Position numbers and translations under genes: made by a program. 20,113 nucleotides of DNA from the NCBI GenBank assembly GCA_002405875.1, contig DHMR01000051.1, positions 1-20,113 on the forward strand, written 5' to 3'. The DNA is from a bacterium UBA4637 (GTDB taxonomy: Bacteria; Bacteroidota; Bacteroidia; Bacteroidales; Bacteroidaceae). A model generated the notes under the pieces. That model made no database searches and was not told the DNA's origin. It saw only the letters and a list, made by a program, of their open reading frames with translations. Positions 8,401 through 14,902 of the stretch are shown here, piece after piece; the first letter of the stretch is position 1, and the number at the start of each line of letters is the position of its first letter.

Positions 8401-10101
8401 CACGGTCGTCTTGGCGATATAAAGACTAGAATTATAGCCGCTGCCACCGTTCTGTGAGATTTGCTCCCTGCCCAGGTCGCCATCCCACCAGATACCATCT
8501 GTGATGTCGCCTCTGCTAGCATTTTCCATCAACTTGCCTTGTGCCGTCCAAGGATGCTGTCCCGCATAACTCCAAAGCTCCAAACCGAGATGGTCTGGGT
8601 CGATGTCGAAGGCGGCGCCTCTTCCCACGTCATATACCGAAGAGAGATACCACTCCTTGATGTGCTTGCCGTTGGAAGAATCGTAGAGGAACTGACCTAT
8701 CAAGTTGGCTTGCTGGATGGCGAAGGTCTCCATGCCCGGACGAGTTGGGTCGATGTCGGTGACGAAGTAACGGTCACCATGGTCGATACCTGCGGAATAA
8801 ACCATTCCCTTGGAGTTGACGGCATAACCACCTTGCAGCATCTCGTCGATGCCATCGCCATCCACATCAGCTACACGCAACTGATGGAACTCAGCTGGCC
8901 AAGGTTTCTTGTCGTTGCGACTCCAGGTATAGTAATGGTGGAAATTGGTTGGCTTACCATTCACCCAGTCGAACCCGAAAGCGAAGACATAGTTGTGGTG
9001 TCCTGGTGCAGGAGACTCATCACGCTGACGATCCAAGCACTCCATAAAGAGCGAAGGATGGATACCATCATCATAGGTCACAGCGAAGTGACCGCCCATC
9101 TGGTAGTAACCCTTCTGGTTCATATAGAGCGAACGATTGTCTCGGGTATAGGTGTCCATTCCATCAGTCACCTCGTCGTATTTCAACTCAGCGCTATATT
9201 TCTCCGCACCCGTCAAACCGTCGATGACGGAAATATAGAAAGGAGGATTTCGGGTGGTATTGTCATTGGCAGCATAGTCTATCATACCATCACCGTCCAC
9301 ATCAGGATTCTCGCTGTGCATGGCATAGAGTCCCCAGGTTTCCTTCTCCTTATCCCAGAAGCGAGTACCATCCGAACTCTTGATCATCACCTCGCACTTG
9401 CCGTCACAGTCGATGTCATAGACGGTCACCATATCGTTCTGTCCTGCGTCGATGTTGACATTAGGTCCCATATCCACCGTCCAGAGGCAAGTACCATCTT
9501 GGCGATAAGCCTGGAGCATGTGTTTGGTGGCTTGGGTGGAACCAGTGGTCGTTGTAGAAGAATCATCGTCTTCGTCATCATCACCAGTGGATGCGCCCTG
9601 CCCGCAATAAAGACGGTCCACGATGTAAGTGTCTATCTCGCCATCGCCATCCATGTCGGCTGGCCAGACATATTTGCATTTATAATTGTTAGGGTCGAGG
9701 AGTTTGGTCTCGAAGTTGATGTCCATGAACACGTTGGCGTTCGAATGTTGTTTGAACAGCCATGGAATACTTTTCTCGCTCTCCTTGCCATCTATCACGG
9801 TGGTCACCGCAATCTCCGTGTTGTAAGGGAGAGAGGAGGTAGAAGTCAAATAGTTGGTCTTGGAAATCGGCTCGTCGGTGAGCTTGGTATATTCACCCGA
9901 ACCAGCTGCACGCGTATAAATGTTGTACTTCACGCTGTCCCCCTCCTGGGCGAGTTTGCGCCAAGAGATGAGTACGTCGTTTGAGCGTTGCACCGCCACT
10001 ACACCACGTCCCAACTTCTGCTGCAGACGTTGGGCATGCATCTGCTGCATCGGCATCAATCCTGCCATGAGCAAAGCTGCATAGAGAAATCTTTTCTTCA
10101 T
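5497..10101 (-). CDS. secreted PL11 rhamnogalacturonan lyase with long beta-strand-repeat C-terminus
   Basis: This 1534-aa protein begins with a signal peptide (1-23, ending MHA). Residues of about 24-690 match the PL11 rhamnogalacturonan lyase fold (YesW/YesX type, a calcium-dependent beta-propeller that cleaves the rhamnose-galacturonate backbone of rhamnogalacturonan I by beta-elimination). Several DxDxDG-type calcium sites are visible: 'ADMDGDGEID' (about 148), 'YDIDCDGK' (about 228), 'PDVDGDGMID' (about 266), 'ADVDGDGIDE' (about 411) and 'GDIKGDWREE' (about 603). PL11 enzymes are usually about 600-650 aa. The remaining 840 or so residues are beta-rich and include autotransporter-associated strand motifs such as 'LTKKGKGELNIGLNENSFTG' with 'LQEGHVTV'. 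The chain ends with a Prevotella-type tail (YDLQGRK...). An Asp/Ser/Thr-rich insert lies at about 171-190. The large extension may bind carbohydrate or attach the enzyme to the cell surface (inference). Start chosen for the signal peptide. Confidence 0.93.
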   Translation of the reverse strand: MKKRFLYAALLMAGLMPMQQMHAQRLQQKLGRGVVAVQRSNDVLISWRKLAQEGDSVKYNIYTRAAGSGEYTKLTDEPISKTNYLTSTSSLPYNTEIAVTTVIDGKESEKSIPWLFKQHSNANVFMDINFETKLLDPNNYKCKYVWPADMDGDGEIDTYIVDRLYCGQGASTGDDDEDDDSSTTTTGSTQATKHMLQAYRQDGTCLWTVDMGPNVNIDAGQNDMVTVYDIDCDGKCEVMIKSSDGTRFWDKEKETWGLYAMHSENPDVDGDGMIDYAANDNTTRNPPFYISVIDGLTGAEKYSAELKYDEVTDGMDTYTRDNRSLYMNQKGYYQMGGHFAVTYDDGIHPSLFMECLDRQRDESPAPGHHNYVFAFGFDWVNGKPTNFHHYYTWSRNDKKPWPAEFHQLRVADVDGDGIDEMLQGGYAVNSKGMVYSAGIDHGDRYFVTDIDPTRPGMETFAIQQANLIGQFLYDSSNGKHIKEWYLSSVYDVGRGAAFDIDPDHLGLELWSYAGQHPWTAQGKLMENASRGDITDGIWWDGDLGREQISQNGGSGYNSSLYIAKTTVNGSKHLNDLFRQQYKRNDGTIGTVRGGAGTRPAFCGDIKGDWREEIILMKQDANSSTGIIGYSTNIPTDYSMYTLLEDPHYRLDCTTRGYYQTPNTSFYLGYDMKDAPLPPFMQADLRYKDGSVLGQGASGFTNYDQTTAVNYQDGKSVIFDISGDNSKTIGVNGEVKPSAMYVMAPKNHDYTFGGTGKLTGDMSLYKSMQGKATFNMDFDFKGNTVVSEGELDVNGKITGKVLLKANGTLGGNAVLNGGIYFEGSHNYAGCRLAPGAGVGATGEDRFGTITINQDVVLPGQVYVELDADLEAGKQDKLMVNGNLTLKGKNTFTVDGIAAKSTGKLVLVECTGELTADPAQVDVLGLDGKNWTVTLEGKKLMLSIDKTRDAAQNVIWTGSEGDAWNYKEKNFKLNGNATAFVTDDEILFDNSAAQRDVTISQNLETKGLLFDFNTGSYTLSGDGSIGGDGYLTKKGKGELNIGLNENSFTGPVDLQEGHVTVKNLANGGVASSLGAASAEEGNLKLGNVKLSVLDDNCATDRIMTLTGDSTEIDVKGSMAITADIKGANSVLVKSGAGQLNLTYKAPYSYKETVVKEGVLSQGNYLTYFGAKNSKMTLAGGKVKLIENRNSKSTPAYTYPTEVVEGTESGILGSFRSNIQGTFTGKGTLVLYGGGDRCAVHSDFSQFEGTLKLQSANSMWRETVKDMPLTDVVIDAKIMLVNINNKYAWNTSVARTLGSLASPYADAKLGAGIWTIGANGHDAVFNGQLVTGSTVTKIGSGTWTLNSAKNTSSIAVNEGKVILFSGTEGSVSVAKDAMLAFGDGATKCSSPKIGNDLVVNGGKVTFNVDVYRNDQITSVKNVVLDHAIISVNTINGKTLAEGDEITLFKDFESISGTYTIESDDYVFDDTDFLTSGKLRVKSTATGIDGVTVGAQGDVEAQYDLQGRKYDKNAKLNGVSIQQRQNDGKTWMRKVMQK

Positions 10102-10159
10102 TGTTATTAGTATTGTTAGTTATGATTACAATTTTCTTGTGTTTTTAGTTATCCTTTTA

Positions 10160-10210
10160 AAATAAAGAAGAGTTTACGAGTAGCTTGAACAGCTCCGCAA
10201 ACTCCTCTTT
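10160..10210 (-). terminator. intrinsic terminator after the small secreted-protein gene
   Basis: Arms aaagaagagttt (10164-10175) and aaactcctcttt (10199-10210) pair over 12 bp with one wobble on the minus strand. A smaller inner pairing (AGCT/AGCT) lies in the loop. The minus-strand RNA continues as CUUCUUUAUUUU. It lies about 100 nt beyond the stop at 10312 and about 60 nt before the PL11 start. I recognise no promoter between it and PL11, so read-through or an unusual promoter may feed the lyase gene. Confidence 0.65.
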
Positions 10211-10311
10211 TTTTACCTACAATCCTTACCTTTTATATTATGATTAACTAAACCTACAAAACATTTTTTTTAGAACCTATTTGCTTATGTCTTTTACTGT
10301 CAGAAAATATT

Positions 10312-11007
10312 TTATTCAACAACTACCTTCTTTCCGTTGCGAATGTAGATGCCTTTCTTTGGAGCAGTGATACGCATGCCCTGTAGATTATAATAAGCAC
10401 CGTCATTCTTGGTTTTCTCTACAATCTGGCTAATGCCTGTAGTAGAACCAGGTGTCCATGTTATCTTATAGACAAACAAACCTTGCCCTTTGGCTGGAGT
10501 CTTGCCCACCTTGGCATTTTCAGCTACGAAATAAACAGATGTTGGCTCAGAAACATTGACATGATACTTATAATCCTGTACCACATTAATAATAGAATCA
10601 CCCTCTTCACGGAAATCTTTCTTACCAACATATACAATACCAGGACGCTTGTAGGCTGCACCCTTGCCATTGATGGTAATAGTACCCTCGCCAGCAGGAA
10701 TTTTAAAGCTCAACACGCAATCAGTGGCATCATCGCCCAACCAAGTTTGGTTGGCAGAAAATGGCAAGCTGATTCTTTGATTGGCTGCCACATAATACAT
10801 AGGTGTATCGCCTGATACGCCGAAATAGAGATTGTCGATGGTGCAAGCATCACTTACATTGCCATCCTCCAAACCTGGGAAGTTAGAGAAGTCCCATGTC
10901 TTGGCACCTGTCAAAGGAGTCGTTACGTTACCATACTCTACCTGAGCGTTAGCTGTGGTGAACACTGAGGCTACGAGAGCCACGAGGAGTAAAAATTGCT
11001 TCTTCAT
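10312..11007 (-). CDS. small secreted protein of unknown function with Prevotella-type C-terminal tail
   Basis: I do not recognise a named family. The chosen start (ATG at 11007) gives 231 aa opening directly with a signal peptide (MKKQFLLLVALVASVFTTANA). A frame extension to 11061 would add 18 residues ahead of that signal and is less likely. The mature part is short and looks beta-rich: 'KTWDFSNFPGLEDG', 'GTITINGKG', 'YHVNVSEPTSVYFVAENAKV', 'FVYKITWTPG'. Similar 'TWDF...W(T/S)P' modules occur in Bacteroidales pectinases and surface proteins, so a non-catalytic beta-sandwich or carbohydrate-binding role is possible (inference from memory). The end, 'YYNLQGMRI...KKGIYIRNGKKVVVE', resembles the end of the PL11 protein. 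Terminators on both sides suggest a single-gene transcript. The leader ACTAACGATTATGAA matches that of the 685-aa SusD-like gene. Confidence 0.8.
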   Translation of the reverse strand: MKKQFLLLVALVASVFTTANAQVEYGNVTTPLTGAKTWDFSNFPGLEDGNVSDACTIDNLYFGVSGDTPMYYVAANQRISLPFSANQTWLGDDATDCVLSFKIPAGEGTITINGKGAAYKRPGIVYVGKKDFREEGDSIINVVQDYKYHVNVSEPTSVYFVAENAKVGKTPAKGQGLFVYKITWTPGSTTGISQIVEKTKNDGAYYNLQGMRITAPKKGIYIRNGKKVVVE

Positions 11008-11016
11008 AATCGTTAG
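11006..11016 (-). promoter_or_regulatory. CTAACGATTAT leader over the start codon
   Basis: The minus strand reads CTAACGATTAT, with its last two bases forming part of ATG at 11007. The identical 11-mer covers the start of the SusD-like gene at 19867, and both arms of the terminator at 11217-11261 carry it or its complement. No Shine-Dalgarno sequence is seen. It may be a translation-initiation element or an antisense target. Confidence 0.45.
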
Positions 11017-11090
11017 TTGTTTTAAAATTGTTATTATTAATATTTTGTTATTCGTTTTCACAAGAGATTGTTCAATCTTGTTTTCGATGG

Positions 11091-11098
11091 CAAAAGTA
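11091..11098 (-). promoter_or_regulatory. candidate -7 box for the small secreted-protein gene
   Basis: The minus strand reads TACTTTTG, matching TAnnTTTG, about 84 bp upstream of the ATG at 11007. No -33 box is evident at the usual distance. Transcription from here would give a leader of about 75-80 nt containing a small inverted repeat (CAAG..ATTG tt CAATCTTG, 11061-11080). Confidence 0.4.
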
Positions 11099-11210
11099 AT
11101 TGATTTTCAAGATATTCGTTTGGGAGAATTGTCCGAACCACGTGTTTTTCATTCGTAAACCACTATTTGGAAAGAAAAAACAATACGATTATGCTATAAA
11201 ACAATATGAC

Positions 11211-11261
11211 AAAAAAAATAATCGTTAGTCACTGCAGTCACTGCAGTCGCTAACGATTATT
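11211..11261 (-). terminator. strong intrinsic terminator after the AAA-ATPase-like gene
   Basis: Arms aataatcgttag (11217-11228) and ctaacgattatt (11250-11261) are perfectly complementary over 12 bp. Inside, after a 2-bp mismatch, two copies of the self-complementary actgcagt (11231-11238 and 11240-11247) continue the stem to a one-base centre. On the minus strand the stem runs straight into eight Ts (complement of 11211-11218). It lies 27 nt beyond the stop at 11288. Confidence 0.9.
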
Positions 11262-11287
11262 ATCTCAATAGCTCATTTAAAATTAGC

Positions 11288-12880
11288 TTACACCTTACCC
11301 AGTTTCCAATCATCTATCGTACCTGTCTCCGATGAGAAACTGCAACCTATCGGATAGACAGCTCTTGCATCAGTTGCATATTCTCGGGCATAACCTTTTT
11401 GCTTAATTTGCTCCAAGGCATCTTCAGCCGAACCATCACGCTTAAACTCGAAGATATATACATACTTCGGAGTCTCTACGACACAATCCACTCTCCCCTC
11501 GCTCTGCTCTTTCTCGATGAAAACAGTAAAGCAGCTTATCATCCGAAGTATCAGATAGAAGGTATATTGGAAATAACGTTCCTTCTCTCGCTCGTTGTCC
11601 TTGCGACGCTGGCTATATGGGATGCTGGCGAAAAAAGAAGTAAGCAGATTTTCCAACTGATCGCAATCCCCCTTCTCCATAATACTCACCACCTGCATCA
11701 CCCAAGATGATGTTACACTCTTGCTCTTGAAATAATTGGCAGCCAACATGGTTACAAATCCTCGCTTCACCTCATCATTCGGAAAATCCAAAAGATAAGA
11801 GTCTAATTCCATATTCCAATCCTTGATGGTGAGATAACCACTTTGGTAAATCATAGGCAATGGAGCTTCCTTGTCCGCCTTGTAATCTATAAATTCCTCT
11901 CTTGGATAATACTTTCCTACTATCTCGTTCATATTCTCATTGAAATGTTCCAACAGACGAATCAAATATGTAGGAGTACCTGTACTGAACCAATAGTCAC
12001 TTAAAATTTTCTTACTCAAGGCATTCAGTACGCTGAATGGATTGTAGATGTCTATCATGCTCGGTCCGAAATGGTAGCCATCAAACTTTCTCTTCAGCTT
12101 GTATTTCATCCCATCTTCCGTAGTCTTGTATCTCATAGCCATCGCCTTGATTTGTTCATCGAAGGTAGAATACAGTTCCTCCTTGGTGATTCCACAAAGA
12201 GCCTCATAACGCTCGTCCATACTGATGTCGTCTGGCTGGTTGAAGCCACTGAACACACTCACCTGAGAGAACTTGGTAACCCCCGTAAGCAAGACAAAGC
12301 GTAAGTCTTCATCAGCTGCCTTGAAGACAGAGTAAAAACCTTTCATAACCTCGCGATGCCAGTCTTCCAACAGCCATTCCTGCCCATCTATCGTTGTCTT
12401 GATTTGCGTATCAAGTACATCCAGCAGCGGTTTGTCGTACTCATCTATCAGCACCACCGAACGAAGACCGGTCTTCTCATGGGCAGCCTTCAAGACATAA
12501 GCGAAACGGCTTCCCAAGGTATCAGCTAAAGGACTCTTACCATATACGAGTTCTTGAGTTGCCACGAAATTTTCTAATCGAAGTTCCAGCTCACCCGGTT
12601 TGGTAAAATTATTGCCATTGAAATCGAGATGGAACACAGGGTATTGCTTCCATTCCTTTTCCAAGTGGTCGATGGCAAGCCCCTTGAACAACTCCTTTTT
12701 TCCTAAGAAATAGCTTTTGAGCGTAGATACGAGCAATGACTTTCCAAATCGGCGTGGGCGACTCAGGAAGTAAATCTTGCCATCATGTACTAAATCATAG
12801 ACGAGTGCGGTTTTGTCGAGATATACAAAACCATCCTCTATGATTTGGTCAAAACTCTGTATGCCTATCGGATATTTCAT
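11288..12880 (-). CDS. AAA-ATPase-like protein with C-terminal PD-(D/E)XK nuclease-like domain
   Basis: The 530-aa protein starts 'MKYPIGIQSFDQIIEDGFVY' and carries the degenerate P-loop 'SRPRRFGKSLL' (about 40-50), a Walker B-like 'VVLIDEYDKPL' (about 143-153) and 'LLTGVTKFSQVSVFSGFNQP' (about 198-217). These mark the AAA-ATPase_like family common in Bacteroidetes. The C-terminal part has 'GRVDCVVET', then 'YIFEFKRDGSAEDALEQIKQ', the Asp and ExK pattern of the PD-(D/E)XK superfamily (PDDEXK_9 type). The cellular role is unknown, and such genes often occur in many copies per genome. The length is normal and the motifs are intact. It has its own promoter and terminator and no obvious link to glycan use, so it looks like an insertion into the PUL (inference). 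No signal peptide, hence cytoplasmic. Confidence 0.9.
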   Translation of the reverse strand: MKYPIGIQSFDQIIEDGFVYLDKTALVYDLVHDGKIYFLSRPRRFGKSLLVSTLKSYFLGKKELFKGLAIDHLEKEWKQYPVFHLDFNGNNFTKPGELELRLENFVATQELVYGKSPLADTLGSRFAYVLKAAHEKTGLRSVVLIDEYDKPLLDVLDTQIKTTIDGQEWLLEDWHREVMKGFYSVFKAADEDLRFVLLTGVTKFSQVSVFSGFNQPDDISMDERYEALCGITKEELYSTFDEQIKAMAMRYKTTEDGMKYKLKRKFDGYHFGPSMIDIYNPFSVLNALSKKILSDYWFSTGTPTYLIRLLEHFNENMNEIVGKYYPREEFIDYKADKEAPLPMIYQSGYLTIKDWNMELDSYLLDFPNDEVKRGFVTMLAANYFKSKSVTSSWVMQVVSIMEKGDCDQLENLLTSFFASIPYSQRRKDNEREKERYFQYTFYLILRMISCFTVFIEKEQSEGRVDCVVETPKYVYIFEFKRDGSAEDALEQIKQKGYAREYATDARAVYPIGCSFSSETGTIDDWKLGKV

Positions 12881-12911
12881 ATCTATTTTAAAATTTACTA
12901 TAAATTAAATG

Positions 12912-12943
12912 CAAAGCTACAACTTTATTTCTTAACTACCAAA
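12912..12943 (-). promoter_or_regulatory. promoter of the AAA-ATPase-like gene
   Basis: The minus strand reads TTTG (12943-12940), a 20-nt spacer, then TAGCTTTG (12919-12912). Both boxes match the Bacteroidetes consensus exactly. The -7 box is 31 bp upstream of the start codon at 12880. This is the clearest promoter in the window. Confidence 0.75.
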
Positions 12944-13017
12944 GAAATCGCAAGATATTTCATATCTGTCCTCTCTACACAAAGGAATATTTACTATGAG
13001 AAATAACAAATAAGAAG

Positions 13018-13062
13018 CTAAAAGGGCGTACAGCGAGGTGTTATCCTCAACTGCACGCCCTT
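13018..13062 (-). terminator. terminator of the susC/susD operon
   Basis: An 8-bp stem (aagggcgt 13022-13029, acgccctt 13055-13062) is extended inside by pairings of cag with ctg and gagg with cctc around a ttgtta-type loop. On the minus strand it ends in CCCTTTTAG. It lies 49 nt beyond the SusD-like stop at 13112. Confidence 0.75.
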
Positions 13063-13111
13063 ATTCTATTATCTTACAATTATTCCTATTCTGTTCGGAA
13101 TTACAAGGAAG

Positions 13112-14851
13112 TTACTTCCACCCCGTAATGCTCTGGTCGAGATTAGGGTTCTTCATGATGTCGCTCTGTGGGATTGGGAAGAAGTTGTACTTCTCCTCCC
13201 AGTTACGGTTCACGGTCTTCGGAGTATAGGTGTAAGTACCATCGTCGTTCTTGGTGATGTGCATCTCCGTAATCTTGGAGAAGTACTTACTGCCTTCTTT
13301 CCAGCGGCGGACATCCCAGAAACGATGGCCCTCGAAAGCCAACTCCACTCTGCGCTCGTTCTGATACTTCGCCCAAAAGTCATCGTTGCTCATGCCTGTA
13401 GGCATTGCCTTCATCTTGACACGGAGGCGGGTCTTGCTAGCAAGCTCACGAGCAGATATTGGAAACTCCTCGTTGGTAGCATCAGCTGCATCCATTCTGC
13501 CTTGACTCTTGAAGTACTGGAACACAGCCTCAGCATAGTTCAAGTAAGCCTCTCCCATGCGGAAGATGACCCAACTGTGCTTCATCGTGTTGGCTGTACC
13601 CGGACGAGTATCGGTAGCCGCAATCAAGAGTTTCTTCAAGTAATAACCCGTAGGTGTACCACCTGTCAATGGTTGTGCATTGGCTCCACCTTGATAGGTA
13701 TAAATGAGGTCGGTAGCCCAGTTAGGCCAACGCTTGGTCTCATTATGACAGATAGTCAGCTCGAAGCGAGGGTCGCGACCCGTGTATGGCTTCGCTGGGT
13801 TATACCCACTACCCTCTTCATTGATGCCCTTTCCTGTACCTTGCATCTCGTAGGCATCCACGAGATCTTGGGTAGGACAGTTGCCACCATTACAATTTTC
13901 GAAACCTACAGGGAAGTTGGCCTTCTCCAAGTCATTGCTTTCTGCCACGGCACGATAGAAAAGTATTTCCTTGGTTGCCTTCTTGTCTATGTAGTTGTTA
14001 GAAGCCCAAAGACAATCGTAGGTAGCAGCCAATCCCTTGCCCTGCTTCTCTGCTGAATCAACGAGTTCCTTGGTGGCAAGGGCTGCTTGATGCCAAAGCT
14101 CGGCATCATTGTTCTGATTGAACAATGGACTGGCATGATAGAGGGCGGCACGAGCTTTCAAGGCGAGGACGGCGAGTTGGTTGGCACGTCCTGTCTCTGC
14201 AGTACCAAGCGACATATCTCCCAAATTGGTATAATCTACGATGATGCTGTCCTTGATGCTATCGCAAGTGTTCTTGATGAAGTCAAAGACCTTGTCGGCA
14301 GAAGTCATAGGAAGGCGATTCAGCTCATCAGTAGGGATGTTGTGGCAGTAGAGCGGCGCTCCGTTATATTGACGCACCAAGCGGAAGTAATAATAGGCAC
14401 GTAGGAAACGAGCCTCCCAGCGCATATTCTTATACTTGTACATCTGCTGCTTATAGTCATCATTATACTGATAATTGGTAAACTTCTCGTCGGCAAACTC
14501 ATCGAGGAATAGATTGCAATAAGCGATGCCCTTCAAACTACTGGTCCAGAAGGAAGCATGAGGATTGGTAGGACTCAAGGCTCCATTGTAAAGATCCTCG
14601 ATGCTATTGCCCGTGTAAGCATACTCACTTTCGTCGGTGGCTGATGACATGAGAGCTTTGCTATAATAATTGCCGTAATCATAATCCATCTCGTTGTAGG
14701 CAGTGGTAAGGAATCCTTCCACACGACCAAATTCCTGGGTCATGTAATCACGATCATAGACATAATACTCGTTGTAGTTCATCTGGTCTGAGCAAGATGC
14801 CAAGGCGAGCAAACCGACTGCAGCGGCTGATAATATATTAATTAGTTTCAT
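13112..14851 (-). CDS. SusD/RagB-like surface glycan-binding lipoprotein (second pair)
   Basis: The chosen start (ATG at 14851) gives 579 aa beginning with a lipoprotein signal, 'MKLINILSAAAVGLLALASC', with the lipid-accepting Cys at residue 20. A frame extension to 14875 would add 8 residues ahead of it and is rejected. SusD family features: the N-terminal region 'FLTTAYNEMDYDYG...'; helical TPR-like segments such as 'NMRWEARFLRAYYYFRLVRQ'; and the C-terminal signature 'VIFRMGEAYLNYAEAVFQY', 'NERRVELAFEGHRFWDVRRW' and 'NFFPIPQSDIMKNPNLDQ'. SusD proteins cap the SusC channel and bind oligosaccharides at the outer surface. The gene follows its SusC partner by 51 nt, is last in the operon, and is followed by a terminator. 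The ligand is probably a pectic (rhamnogalacturonan) oligosaccharide, by context only. Confidence 0.95.
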   Translation of the reverse strand: MKLINILSAAAVGLLALASCSDQMNYNEYYVYDRDYMTQEFGRVEGFLTTAYNEMDYDYGNYYSKALMSSATDESEYAYTGNSIEDLYNGALSPTNPHASFWTSSLKGIAYCNLFLDEFADEKFTNYQYNDDYKQQMYKYKNMRWEARFLRAYYYFRLVRQYNGAPLYCHNIPTDELNRLPMTSADKVFDFIKNTCDSIKDSIIVDYTNLGDMSLGTAETGRANQLAVLALKARAALYHASPLFNQNNDAELWHQAALATKELVDSAEKQGKGLAATYDCLWASNNYIDKKATKEILFYRAVAESNDLEKANFPVGFENCNGGNCPTQDLVDAYEMQGTGKGINEEGSGYNPAKPYTGRDPRFELTICHNETKRWPNWATDLIYTYQGGANAQPLTGGTPTGYYLKKLLIAATDTRPGTANTMKHSWVIFRMGEAYLNYAEAVFQYFKSQGRMDAADATNEEFPISARELASKTRLRVKMKAMPTGMSNDDFWAKYQNERRVELAFEGHRFWDVRRWKEGSKYFSKITEMHITKNDDGTYTYTPKTVNRNWEEKYNFFPIPQSDIMKNPNLDQSITGWK

Positions 14852-14860
14852 AATCGTTCG
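14850..14860 (-). promoter_or_regulatory. AACGATTATG leader over the start of the second SusD-like gene
   Basis: The minus strand reads CGAACGATTAT, a one-base variant of the 11-mer at 11006-11016 and 19866-19876. Its end overlaps the ATG at 14851. It probably marks a shared initiation context; no purine-rich Shine-Dalgarno site is seen. Confidence 0.35.
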
Positions 14861-14881
14861 TATTAATATAAACAAATGAAT

Positions 14882-14902
14882 TATTCACTCTTCGTTCTTC
14901 AC
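14882..14902 (-). repeat. heptad repeats in the susC2-susD2 spacer
   Basis: Starting directly after the SusC-like stop codon, the minus strand shows three 7-nt units: GTGAAGA, ACGAAGA, GTGAATA, then ATTC. The same pattern occurs in the other two spacers of the operon. Confidence 0.6.

Noticed and set aside
8461..9984. A 507-codon open frame on the plus strand
   Set aside because: It lies wholly opposite the PL11 catalytic domain, whose motifs are unmistakable. It has no signal, domain or initiation context and a composition typical of an antisense frame.
11217..11261. Inverted repeat as an insertion-sequence end
   Set aside because: Its position 27 nt after a stop codon and the run of Ts directly after the stem fit an intrinsic terminator; no transposase or target duplication is visible.
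14852..14875. Longer N-termini for the two SusD-like proteins, the SusC-like protein and the 231-aa protein
   Set aside because: Each upstream Met adds a short peptide ahead of a normal signal or lipoprotein peptide. The internal Met shares the AACGAT(T)ATG context, so the shorter starts are used.
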